In this document: piece by piece, positions 42,018 to 50,220 of the stretch
Numbering within the stretch: the stretch's first letter is position 1
How the letters are laid out: every line of letters begins with the position of its first letter
Assembly: GCF_000429445.1 (NCBI RefSeq)
Contig: NZ_AUBW01000007.1
Span: 124,001 to 188,000, forward strand
Direction: 5' to 3'
DNA from: Algoriphagus terrigena DSM 22685
GTDB lineage: Bacteria > Bacteroidota > Bacteroidia > Cytophagales > Cyclobacteriaceae
Length of the DNA: 64,000 nt
Notes under the pieces: model-generated
Told to the model about the DNA's origin: nothing
Database searches by the model: none
Seen by the model: only the letters and a program-made list of their open reading frames with translations
Translations under genes and position numbers: made by a program

Positions 42018-43526
42018 ATGAGAAAACTATTACTGGGCCTTGACATAGGAAGTTCCTCTGTCAAGGCTTCGCTACTTGATGCGGGCACGGGTAAATCGAT
42101 CGCCTCCAAAGCTTTTCCCGAAGAAGAAATGGGAATCAATGCGCCTGAAACCGGTTGGGCGGAGCAAGATCCCGAGATGTGGTGGAAGTACATCAAAGAG
42201 ACTACTGCCTTTGTCCTCAAAAAAGCCGAGGTCAAGACCGGCGAACTCAAAGGAATCGGCATCGCCTATCAGATGCACGGACTCGTCTGTGTGGACAAGG
42301 ACCAAAAGGTCCTGCGTCCTTCGATTATCTGGTGCGATAGTCGCGCAGTTCAGATCGGAGACAAAGCGTTTAAAGCCCTTGGCGAAGATTATTGTCTGCC
42401 GCACCTGCTGAATTCACCGGGAAACTTCACCGCTTCCAAACTTCGCTGGGTGATTGAAAACCAACCGGAGATCGCTGCCAAGATCCACAAGATCATGCTT
42501 CCGGGCGATTTCATTGCGATGAAGCTGAGCGGAGAAATCCTGACCTCTGAGACGGGACTTTCCGAAGGGATCTTTTGGGATTTCAAAGAAAACGGCCTGA
42601 GTGAGAAGCTTCTGAAGCAGATGGAAATTCCGAAGGAATGGATCCCTGAGGCAATGCCTTCTTTTTCCATTCAAGGAAAAGTCACAACGGCGGCGGCAAA
42701 GGAAACCGGCCTAGAGGCTGGCGTTCCTATTTCTTATCGGGCTGGCGACCAACCAAACAATGCATTTTCGCTGCAGGTATTGAAGCCTGGTGAATTGGCG
42801 ACCACAGCGGGTACCTCAGGTACCGTCTATGGGGTTTGCGATACGCCGCTTTACGACCCACATTCCCGAGTCAACACCTTCGTGCACGTCAACCACTCAG
42901 AGAAAAAGCCTTCATATGGTGTATTACTTTGCGTAAATGGCACAGGTATCTTGAACTCCTGGCTGAAGAAGCTGATGGGCGGCAAATGGATTGCCTACGA
43001 AGAGATGAACGCGATCGGCATCGGCGCAGCGATCGGAGCTGAGGGGCTGGTATTCATTCCATTCGGAAATGGCGTGGAGCGGATCATGCAAAACAAACCC
43101 GTCGGCGCGCACATGGTCGGACTGGATCTCCTCAAGCATGACCGAAAGCATGTCGTACGCGCAGCCCAGGAAGGAATAGTGGCCTCCCTGACGTATGGAT
43201 TTCGAATCATGAAAGATATGGGCATGAATCTCAAGACGGTAAAGGCTGGCCGCGCAAATATGTTCCTCAGTCCACTGTTCAGAAAGACATTTGTTCATAT
43301 GAATCAGGTAAATTTGGAACTCTATGATACGGACGGCGCACAAGGTGCCGCAAGAGGAGCGGGGATCGGAGCTGGAGTTTTTTCCTCAGAAAGCGAGGCC
43401 TTCGAAGGCCTGGAACTGTTGGAAACGCTGGAACCCAATCCAATCTTCAGTCAACCGTATTTAGATGCCTATTCCCATTGGGAAAGCAAATTGAACGAAG
43501 TGCTCAAATCCGGACTCGTCGGATAA
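42018..43526 (+). CDS. xylB: Xylulokinase
   Basis: A 502-residue FGGY-family kinase phosphorylating D-xylulose. The N-terminal ATPase motif is LLGLDIGSSSVKASLLD. GIGIAYQMHGLVCVDKDQ and IIWCDSRA are characteristic of xylulokinases. The C-terminal domain begins near residue 245 (RAGDQPNNAF, then TTAGTSGTVYGV). The late GAQGAARGAGIGAG closes the nucleotide site. It sits 7 bases after the symporter and 43 bases before xylA. Confidence 0.95.
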   Translation: MRKLLLGLDIGSSSVKASLLDAGTGKSIASKAFPEEEMGINAPETGWAEQDPEMWWKYIKETTAFVLKKAEVKTGELKGIGIAYQMHGLVCVDKDQKVLRPSIIWCDSRAVQIGDKAFKALGEDYCLPHLLNSPGNFTASKLRWVIENQPEIAAKIHKIMLPGDFIAMKLSGEILTSETGLSEGIFWDFKENGLSEKLLKQMEIPKEWIPEAMPSFSIQGKVTTAAAKETGLEAGVPISYRAGDQPNNAFSLQVLKPGELATTAGTSGTVYGVCDTPLYDPHSRVNTFVHVNHSEKKPSYGVLLCVNGTGILNSWLKKLMGGKWIAYEEMNAIGIGAAIGAEGLVFIPFGNGVERIMQNKPVGAHMVGLDLLKHDRKHVVRAAQEGIVASLTYGFRIMKDMGMNLKTVKAGRANMFLSPLFRKTFVHMNQVNLELYDTDGAQGAARGAGIGAGVFSSESEAFEGLELLETLEPNPIFSQPYLDAYSHWESKLNEVLKSGLVG

Positions 43527-43569
43527 CAAAACTGCAAACCTATTTTACCTATAAATAACCAATTAAATT

Positions 43570-44883
43570 ATGTCCAAGACCTATTTCCCAAACATCGGCA
43601 AGATCAAGTTTGAAGGCCGAGAGAGCGAAAACCCATTAGCGTTCCGTTTTTACGACGAAAACCGCGTAGTAGCCGGCAAAACCATGAAGGAGCACTTCAA
43701 GTTTGCCATCGCTTACTGGCATTCTTTCTGCGCTACCGGCGCCGATCCCTTTGGCCCCGGCACGATCAACCACGCGTGGGATGCCGATCCAGATCCAATC
43801 CAAAGAGCGAAAGACAAGATGGACGCCGCTTTTGAATTTTTCTCCAAGATCGGAGTAGAATACTACTGCTTCCATGACATCGACTTGATCGACGACGCCG
43901 CTACTCTGGAAGAGTATGAATCCCGCATGAAGATCATCACCGACTACGCGTTGGAGAAGCAGAAAGCTACCGGCATGAAGTTGCTTTGGGGCACCGCCAA
44001 TGTCTTCAGCAATCCGCGCTACATGAACGGGGCATCTACCAATCCAAACTTTGACGTGCTTGCTTTCGCAGGTACTCAGGTGAAAAATGCCATCGACGCG
44101 ACCATCAAACTGGGCGGAGAAAACTACGTATTCTGGGGCGGTCGTGAAGGCTACATGTCTTTGCTCAATACCGACATGAAGCGTGAGAAAGACCACTTGG
44201 CGAGATTCCTCACCATGGCGAGAGATTACGCGCGTAAGAATGGGTTCAAAGGAACCTTCTTCATCGAGCCGAAGCCGATGGAACCGACCAAACACCAATA
44301 TGACTACGATTCAGAAACGGTAATCGGCTTCCTTCGTCACTACGGACTGGACAAAGATTTCAAACTGAACATCGAAGTGAACCACGCGACCTTGGCGGGT
44401 CATACCTTCCAGCACGAGCTACAGGCAGCTGCTGATGCAGGAATGCTGGGCAGCATCGATGCCAACAGAGGTGACTACCAAAATGGATGGGATACGGATC
44501 AGTTTGCGCTCAACCTTCAGGAACTGGCCGAGTCTCAGCTGGTGATCCTGGCTGCTGGCGGCCTGCAAGGTGGCGGAGTAAACTTCGATGCAAAGATCCG
44601 CAGAAACTCCACCGACGTAGAAGATCTGTTCCTGGCGCACATCGGTTCCATGGATGCGTTTGCGAGAGGTTTGCTGATCGCTGCGGATATTATGGAAAAG
44701 TCCGACTACCTGGAAAGAAGAAAGACCCGCTATGCGAGCTATGACTCTGGCAAAGGAAAAGATTTTGAAGAAGGAAAGCTGACCCTGGAAGATCTGCGTA
44801 GCCATGCTTTTGCTTCCGGCGAGCCGGCAACCATCAGCGGCAAGCAGGAATACTTCGAAAATCTGGTCAACCGGTTTATCTGA
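43570..44883 (+). CDS. xylA: Xylose isomerase (class II)
   Basis: A 437-residue enzyme converting D-xylose to D-xylulose. The catalytic base region is [12 protein letters not shown], with H102 and D105. The metal site includes [24 protein letters not shown] (Glu and Lys), [12 protein letters not shown] and the late [15 protein letters not shown]. Length and the N-terminal [14 protein letters not shown] are typical for class II isomerases of Bacteroidota. It is the last gene of the operon, with a strong terminator 20 bases on. No xylR or other regulator is adjacent. Confidence 0.96.
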   Translation: MSKTYFPNIGKIKFEGRESENPLAFRFYDENRVVAGKTMKEHFKFAIAYWHSFCATGADPFGPGTINHAWDADPDPIQRAKDKMDAAFEFFSKIGVEYYCFHDIDLIDDAATLEEYESRMKIITDYALEKQKATGMKLLWGTANVFSNPRYMNGASTNPNFDVLAFAGTQVKNAIDATIKLGGENYVFWGGREGYMSLLNTDMKREKDHLARFLTMARDYARKNGFKGTFFIEPKPMEPTKHQYDYDSETVIGFLRHYGLDKDFKLNIEVNHATLAGHTFQHELQAAADAGMLGSIDANRGDYQNGWDTDQFALNLQELAESQLVILAAGGLQGGGVNFDAKIRRNSTDVEDLFLAHIGSMDAFARGLLIAADIMEKSDYLERRKTRYASYDSGKGKDFEEGKLTLEDLRSHAFASGEPATISGKQEYFENLVNRFI

Positions 44884-44903
44884 TTTTACTTGTTTTGATT
44901 TGG

Positions 44904-44935
44904 AATCCCGGGGTGAGAACTCCGGGATTTTTTTT
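44904..44935 (+). terminator. Rho-independent terminator of the xylose operon
   Basis: The stem AATCCCGG / CCGGGATT is followed by a T run of eight bases, just after xylA. Confidence 0.85.
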
Positions 44936-45066
44936 GTTATGGAACTTAAGAGTCTTACTTCAATCTACGCTCGAGTATAGACACTGTGGACATGATATTA
45001 GAGAAAGAACTGGGACGCGTTATTCCCAAGAATATTATCTTTCCTGAGCCAAAATAAGAACACACC

Positions 45067-45417
45067 ATGACCATCGAAAATATCCAAAGCTTCTGCCAGC
45101 AGATGCCTGCTGTCACCCAGGACATCAAATGGGAACACGATCTTGTATTCTCAGTCGGAGCCAAGATGTTTTGCGTGGTTGGCCTCGACCAAAGTCCGAC
45201 TTCTGCATCATTCAAGGTGAAAGACGAAGAATTTGAAGAGATGTGCAACAGGCCAGGCTTTGGCCCGGCTCCCTATGTAGCACGGTACAAATGGGTGCTG
45301 ATCGACGACATCCGAAAGATGCCACCGGCAGATTGGCAACGATACCTGACACAATCCTATGACTTAGTAAAAGATAAGCTCCCAACCAAGCTGAAGAAGC
45401 AGTTGGGGCTTATCTAG
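45067..45417 (+). CDS. MmcQ/YjbR family DNA-binding-like protein
   Basis: A 116-residue cytosolic protein. The conserved start is MTIENIQSFCQQMPAVTQDIKWEHDLVFSVG-type (positions 1-31), followed by KMFCVVGLD, SASFKVKDEEFEEMC and RYKWVLIDD. The double-wing fold of the MmcQ/YjbR family has the KW-x-H-D-L-x-F-x-V pattern. DNA binding has been suggested for the family from structure only; its physiological role is unknown. It is monocistronic and converges with the FtsX-like permease gene after 21 bases. Confidence 0.88.
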   Translation: MTIENIQSFCQQMPAVTQDIKWEHDLVFSVGAKMFCVVGLDQSPTSASFKVKDEEFEEMCNRPGFGPAPYVARYKWVLIDDIRKMPPADWQRYLTQSYDLVKDKLPTKLKKQLGLI

Positions 45418-45438
45418 TTTTATTGACCGTACGGCTAG

Positions 45439-48123
45439 CTAGTCCATCTTTAAGGTATCGACCACCTTCGCCTTGGATACGCGGATCGTCTGGGACGAGA
45501 TGGTCAATGCTCCCAAGATCAAGAGAACCAGTGATCCCAAAGCCACCGTTCCGATCCCGAATCCAACCCGGTTTGGGAAATTCTCCAGCCACATCGTGTT
45601 TACAAAATAACTCAGCGGAGCGCCGAGAATCACTGATATCACCAGCATTTGCAGGAAGCCTTTACTCAGGAGCAGCGTGATGCTGAAGTTGTCTGCACCG
45701 AGAAACTTGCGGATTCCCACTTCCTTGGTTTTGCGCTCAGCAGTATAGGTAGTCATGCCCAGCAGTCCCAGACAGGCTATGAAGATGGCCAAGAAGGAGA
45801 TGAAGCCAAGGATAGACACCACATCGAAGATTCCTTTGTGGGTAGCTTCAATCTCCTGATCGAGAAACTCATAGCGGAAGGGATGCACCGGGTCCAGTTC
45901 CTTCCAGTGGCTTTCCAGTTCGCTGATTGTCTTCATCAGATCCGGAGAGGCGATTTTCACATTCACATATTGAAACTGTGTCGGATTGTAGCGCAGCATC
46001 ATAGGCGAGATGGCATCTTCGTTCATCAGAAGTTTGTACCTGAAATCCTTCACCACTCCGGCTACCACCAAAAGCTCATCTCCCCATTTGGTTTCAAACT
46101 GGGTTCCAACCAGGGCGTCCGCAGAAGGGTAGCCCAAATCTTTGACCATTGTTTCGTTGACCAGGATCTGCGTGGCGGCGGATTGCTCATTGGCTGAGAA
46201 GTTTTCTCCGGCGACCAGTTCGATTCCCAGATTTTCTGGAAAATTCCGGTCGATGTTCAACACGCCGACAGCTGCAAACTCTGAAGTCTCGCCAAGGACC
46301 TTGAGCTCATTGTTGTTGTTGGTCCCCGTCGCCGGAATGATGTCGCAGGCCGAGATGGTGGATACGCCGGACACACGTTCGAGCTCGCCGCGGAGCTTTT
46401 GGTAGTCCATTCCTTGGAGCGGGATATTGACGATATTTTCGGATTGGAATCCATAGTCAAAAGCCATGTAGTGCTTGAACTGATTGTAGATCAGGATTGA
46501 AGTAGTGATGAAAAAAAGCGACACGACAAACTGGGACACACCCAATACTTTGCGAAGCCGTAGCTTCCCCGAGCCGCCGGCATCAGAGAGACTCTTCAAT
46601 GCCTTGATCGGTTGATAGCCGGAGAGAAAAAGTGCGGGATAAATGCCAGCAATGATTCCCACGACGATAGCCAACAGGATAAATCCCAGAAAGAGCGAAG
46701 GAATAAACGGAAGGTCAAAGTTCAGGTATTGATTGACCCAGAGCCCCTTAAAAGAGGGAATCAGGGCCAGAAGCAATACAAAGGCAATCGTCAATGAGAG
46801 CAGAGCAGTCAACACAGATTCTGTAAGAAACTGAACCACGAGATTCTTACGGAGTGCGCCGGTGACTTTGCGGATGCCAATTTCTTTGGCTCGCGTCAGG
46901 GCTCTCGCTATCGAAAGGTTAGTATAGTTGAGACAGGCGGATGCGAGGATGACCAGTGCCAATCCGGCAAGAAAATAATAGGCAAACATCGGCAACCGGA
47001 AGTTGGTGTCGTTGTTGGCTAGTCCGAGGGCCACATCCGAGAGCGCCTGTGGATCCATCTTAAATCCACTGGTATGCTCGGACTTCATCTCGGTTTCCTT
47101 TCGTTTTACAATATCATTCAGCGCGTTCGCGAGATCATCGCTGGACTTGCCTTCCTGGAGCAGCGCGTAGGTGTAGGACTGGAAATAAAATTGCCAGTCC
47201 TCCCGGCGATCCTCGAGTTTCGCAGCCGTGATGAGTGAGGGCAGCGTACTGCTGGACGCCAATACATCAAAGGTGAGGTGAGAATCGTACTTGGAGACAT
47301 CGATCACACCGGTAACCGTGAAATTCCCCCAATCAGTCGCCGGGGCAGCCGGAGCGTCACCGCCAAGCGGGAAGGGTACTTTGCGATCGGTAAATTGGAT
47401 CGCCTTGCCGATTGGATCTTCGTTACCAAAAAGGAGTTCTGCTACTTCCTGACTGATCACCATCGAATAGGGCTGAGACAGTGCCGAAGCTGGATTGCCC
47501 GACTCCAACTCAAAGCTGAAGATGGAAAAGAACTCCGGATCTGTGAAGTATCCGCCGATTTGCTTGGTCTTCTCGTCATAGGAGGCGTCACCACCTATAG
47601 AAGGGATGAGTTTAGCGGTGGCCTCTACCGCGGGGTATTCAGCCAATGCCGCTGCCAGCGGTTGAGGAGAGGTGGCATAGTGATTTTTTGAACCCTCGTA
47701 ATCTGACAGGACGCGGTAGATACGATCCTTCTTTTCGTGAAACTGATCGTAGCGGTTTTGATCTGCGAGCATCATCAGGATCAGCATACTGACCGACATG
47801 GCCAGAGCTAGTCCAAAGATGTTGATGAAAGAGAAAGTCTTGTATTTGAGGATGTTTCGGAATCCTATCTTGAAATAGTTGCGGTACATGGCGCTGTGGT
47901 TTAGGTTTGAAGAAAAGCCAAGGGGTCGGATGATGCCGGGACGAAACAGGAGAAGGACATCTTTTGAAAATCGAAGGTTTGCTTTCCGTTTTCCGATCGA
48001 TGCGATGCGTTCACGGTGCAGTTCGATTAGGTCACCTTCGATAAAGTCACGAATCTGAGGGTCGCAAAAGGCTCGAAAGAATCGGAGTGGCAGGCGAGGA
48101 GGCAGATCAGGAGTGTCTTTCAT
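45439..48123 (-). CDS. FtsX-like ABC transporter permease with N-terminal prefix domain
   Basis: An 894-residue protein. Residues 1-85 are a soluble prefix (DTPDLPPRLPLRFFRAFCDP, then FIEGDLIELH), typical of Bacteroidota permeases encoded with PadR regulators. Two MacB-type permease cores follow: the first starts at NYFKIGFRNILKYKTFSFINIFGLALAM, then a large extracytoplasmic domain, then FtsX helices with ALTRAKEIGIRKVTGA. The second has GFISFLAIFIACLGLLGMTTY and KEVGIRKFLGAD, ending SQTIRVSKAKVVDTLKMD. The start at ATG 48123 is preferred over an in-frame upstream ATG. No ATPase gene is adjacent. The PadR gene lies 96 bases upstream. Confidence 0.9.
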   Translation of the reverse strand: MKDTPDLPPRLPLRFFRAFCDPQIRDFIEGDLIELHRERIASIGKRKANLRFSKDVLLLFRPGIIRPLGFSSNLNHSAMYRNYFKIGFRNILKYKTFSFINIFGLALAMSVSMLILMMLADQNRYDQFHEKKDRIYRVLSDYEGSKNHYATSPQPLAAALAEYPAVEATAKLIPSIGGDASYDEKTKQIGGYFTDPEFFSIFSFELESGNPASALSQPYSMVISQEVAELLFGNEDPIGKAIQFTDRKVPFPLGGDAPAAPATDWGNFTVTGVIDVSKYDSHLTFDVLASSSTLPSLITAAKLEDRREDWQFYFQSYTYALLQEGKSSDDLANALNDIVKRKETEMKSEHTSGFKMDPQALSDVALGLANNDTNFRLPMFAYYFLAGLALVILASACLNYTNLSIARALTRAKEIGIRKVTGALRKNLVVQFLTESVLTALLSLTIAFVLLLALIPSFKGLWVNQYLNFDLPFIPSLFLGFILLAIVVGIIAGIYPALFLSGYQPIKALKSLSDAGGSGKLRLRKVLGVSQFVVSLFFITTSILIYNQFKHYMAFDYGFQSENIVNIPLQGMDYQKLRGELERVSGVSTISACDIIPATGTNNNNELKVLGETSEFAAVGVLNIDRNFPENLGIELVAGENFSANEQSAATQILVNETMVKDLGYPSADALVGTQFETKWGDELLVVAGVVKDFRYKLLMNEDAISPMMLRYNPTQFQYVNVKIASPDLMKTISELESHWKELDPVHPFRYEFLDQEIEATHKGIFDVVSILGFISFLAIFIACLGLLGMTTYTAERKTKEVGIRKFLGADNFSITLLLSKGFLQMLVISVILGAPLSYFVNTMWLENFPNRVGFGIGTVALGSLVLLILGALTISSQTIRVSKAKVVDTLKMD

Positions 48124-48219
48124 GTGTTTACAATTGATTTTTATTGGCCACATAGCCTGTCTCGAACAGTTTTAATCATCTTCCTGTGTGTTGTCCGTGA
48201 TATGCTCGATTTCATGGGA

Positions 48220-48563
48220 TCAAAATGCGGTTTTCAGATTCCAGACCACGTCCGGTATTGCCTGCCAAAGTACTTCCCGGGTTTGGCGTGCATGTTCCAG
48301 CGCGCTCTTGCCATATTGAGATGGTAAAACCGCTTAGGGCGACCAGCTCGCTCCTGGGTTCCGGCTTCGTCAGAGGATTTTAGATATCCTTTTTTCTCAA
48401 GGCGTTGCAAGGCGGTTTGCAAGGCACCGACGCGGACTCCTCGTGTCAGGCGCTGTTCCATTTCTTTTTTGATTGCGACTCCGTAGGCTTCCTGGTAGAG
48501 GATGCCCACGGTGAGCAGGACCAGCTCTTCAAATTCCCCAAGTTGAAATTCTTTCATCCCCAT
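48220..48563 (-). pseudogene. PadR family regulator with a frameshift near the C-terminus
   Basis: The frame from ATG 48563 (or ATG 48557) encodes a PadR winged helix: GEFEELVLLTVGILYQEAYG, then VGALQTALQRLEKKGYLKS, then GRPKRFYHLN. After about base 48318 this frame gives an implausible tail to a stop at 48234. The alternative frame (stop at 48220) gives GKSALEHARQTREVLWQAIP, exactly the expected PadR C-terminal helix, then DVVWNLKTAF. A single-base deletion around 48312-48320 would restore a continuous protein of about 114 residues. The gene is thus broken in this sequence, or there is a sequencing error. It precedes the FtsX-like permease, its usual partner. Confidence 0.75.
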
Positions 48564-48864
48564 GTAATTGATTCCTAATTGTAGTATTCAAATCCATGCC
48601 AACCAGTCAAATGAGGCAGGAGAGGCCAGGATGCGGGATGATGAAGAAATAGACTGTCCAAAAATGTACGCTTTGTGTCTGCTTGCGCTCAAGCGAGGTC
48701 TTGAGTTGGTATAAAAAGATCGGCCTAGAGGTCAATTGTTGACTTATATAACAGCATTCAATCTCCAATCTTCGGAGCACTTACTTTCATCGGGCAAAGT
48801 GGTTTTTTTGGACGTTGGGACTTGTTGGCGTTAGGGAATTTACTTCCAAACTGTTCTCCGAAAG
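48564..48864. other. 301-base intergenic region between PadR and the zinc metallopeptidase
   Basis: No gene is visible. The only structure found is a short inverted repeat GTCAA-TTG-TTGAC at 48731-48743. The PadR gene promoter should lie in its left part. I cannot identify a clean TAnnTTTG box there. Confidence 0.4.
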
Positions 48865-49911
48865 CTACTTCCCATTCCTAATCAGCTCATGAATGAATCT
48901 CATCTTTTCGATCACGGGCGGACTGACAACAAATGGATAAGCGTCCGGTATTCCCATCGAGCGGTTTAGACTGTTGATAACAAAGGACACAGGCATCCAT
49001 CGATCGAAGATTTTCTCAAATCTGGAGACCGTATACGGATCTTCGTCGATCGCGCCCCGAAGACTTTTTGAACTCAACTTAGGCTTGACGGAAACTCCAA
49101 AAAAGTGCGCAGTCTCGGCCATATCCATGATATGCAGGTAATGCGCCCAGCTCTCCGCCCAGTCTTCCCAGGGATGAGCGGTCGCGTACTCGCTGATGTA
49201 TTGCTGCTGCCAATTGATCGGAGCTCCATTCTGATAGTAAGAGTTTAGCGCTTCTCCATAGTCCAAGCTCTCGTCGCCAAACAGTTTTTTAAATGCGTCA
49301 AGCTTTCGCGTGTCTGACGCCAGGAGCTGATCCCAGTAATAATGACCTACTTCGTGGCGGAAATGGCCGATCAGCGTTCGGTAAGGCTCTGACATTTGCG
49401 TTCTCATCAGCTCACGATGCACCGAATCTGCCTCTGACAGCAAGATGGTAACCACGCCATTCGCATGACCGGTCATGATATCGACGTCACCCTGCCGCGA
49501 GATAAAATCGAAACACAAGCCATTGGCTTCGTCGGTGATCTTGCTGGGCAAGGCAAGGTTTAGTCTTGCGAGCTGATAGACCAAGCGGTGCTTTGCCACT
49601 TCCAGCTTTTGCCATTTTTTGAAATTTTCGTCGTCCGAGAGATCAGGGATGGTCCGGTTGAGTGCGCAGGCTTCACAGAACTCCCGGTCATCTTCCGCAG
49701 GTATGAGCCAGTTGCAGACGCCGAATTGTTGGTTTTTACAGTAGTTATAGGGCCTCCTTTCCCGATCCGAAATCATTGAAACTTCTGTCGAGACAAAGCT
49801 CAACATCTTCAGATCTGTAACTGAAAATCCGCAAAAGTGTCCGCATTTTTCACAGCGGGTGTTTTCAAAAAACAGCGGGTTGGAGCAATTTCCGCATTCA
49901 AATATTTTCAT
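48865..49911 (-). CDS. Zinc-ribbon protein with putative zinc metallopeptidase domain
   Basis: A 348-residue protein. An N-terminal zinc ribbon has paired cysteines C6-x-x-C9 and C20-x-x-C23, and a second Cys cluster (YNYCKNQQFGVCNWL, FCEACALN) lies at about 57-84. The C-terminal peptidase-like domain contains H186-E-V-G-H190 in GHFRHEVGHYYWDQLL, followed by SEYATAHPWEDWAESWAHYLHIMD, whose E/D/H residues could provide the third ligand. This combination fits the zinc-ribbon/putative-metallopeptidase family (PF10005-like). It has no signal peptide. Its substrate is unknown and no related gene is nearby. Confidence 0.85.
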   Translation of the reverse strand: MKIFECGNCSNPLFFENTRCEKCGHFCGFSVTDLKMLSFVSTEVSMISDRERRPYNYCKNQQFGVCNWLIPAEDDREFCEACALNRTIPDLSDDENFKKWQKLEVAKHRLVYQLARLNLALPSKITDEANGLCFDFISRQGDVDIMTGHANGVVTILLSEADSVHRELMRTQMSEPYRTLIGHFRHEVGHYYWDQLLASDTRKLDAFKKLFGDESLDYGEALNSYYQNGAPINWQQQYISEYATAHPWEDWAESWAHYLHIMDMAETAHFFGVSVKPKLSSKSLRGAIDEDPYTVSRFEKIFDRWMPVSFVINSLNRSMGIPDAYPFVVSPPVIEKMRFIHELIRNGK

Positions 49912-50012
49912 GGAAGTTCAGATTGTTGGTATAAGCTTCTAAAAGATAGACACTTTTGCTTTCCCGTAGAGCTAAGCTAACAACGGTGAATAAAGTAGAC
50001 CAGTCGGCTCAA

Positions 50013-50037
50013 TTTGCCACATGTGGTAGGTGGCAAA
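50013..50037. promoter_or_regulatory. Inverted repeat, candidate activator site of the hybrid regulator
   Basis: TTTGCCAC (50013-50020) and GTGGCAAA (50030-50037) form a perfect inverted repeat with a 9-base spacer. Its centre is about 65 bases before the start of transcription predicted from the TACTTTTG box, a position expected for an AraC-type activator dimer. Autoregulation is inference. Confidence 0.5.
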
Positions 50038-50075
50038 ACATGCGCCACGGAAATGCTCATTGGATCTTTAGCGAT

Positions 50076-50083
50076 TACTTTTG
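50076..50083 (+). promoter_or_regulatory. -7 promoter box of the hybrid sensor gene
   Basis: TACTTTTG is an exact TAnnTTTG match. No good -33 TTTG is seen at the standard distance, consistent with an activated promoter. Confidence 0.45.
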
Positions 50084-50220
50084 ACATAAATCAGCTAAAG
50101 TCCAGCCGGGTTTTCATTGGCCAGACTTTTTTGTTTCTTTTGGGATTGTACTGTGTATAAAAGAGATTGGCAAAATCCTAAAGAGAAAATATCGAGATTT
50201 GTCCGCCATTCAAAATAGCT

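Larger units (their letters stand above)
49912..50220. other. 309-base upstream region of the hybrid sensor gene
   Basis: No gene. It holds an 8+8 base inverted repeat at 50013-50037, a -7 box at 50076-50083 and about 130 bases of presumed leader to the start codon. A strong -33 box is not visible. Confidence 0.55.
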
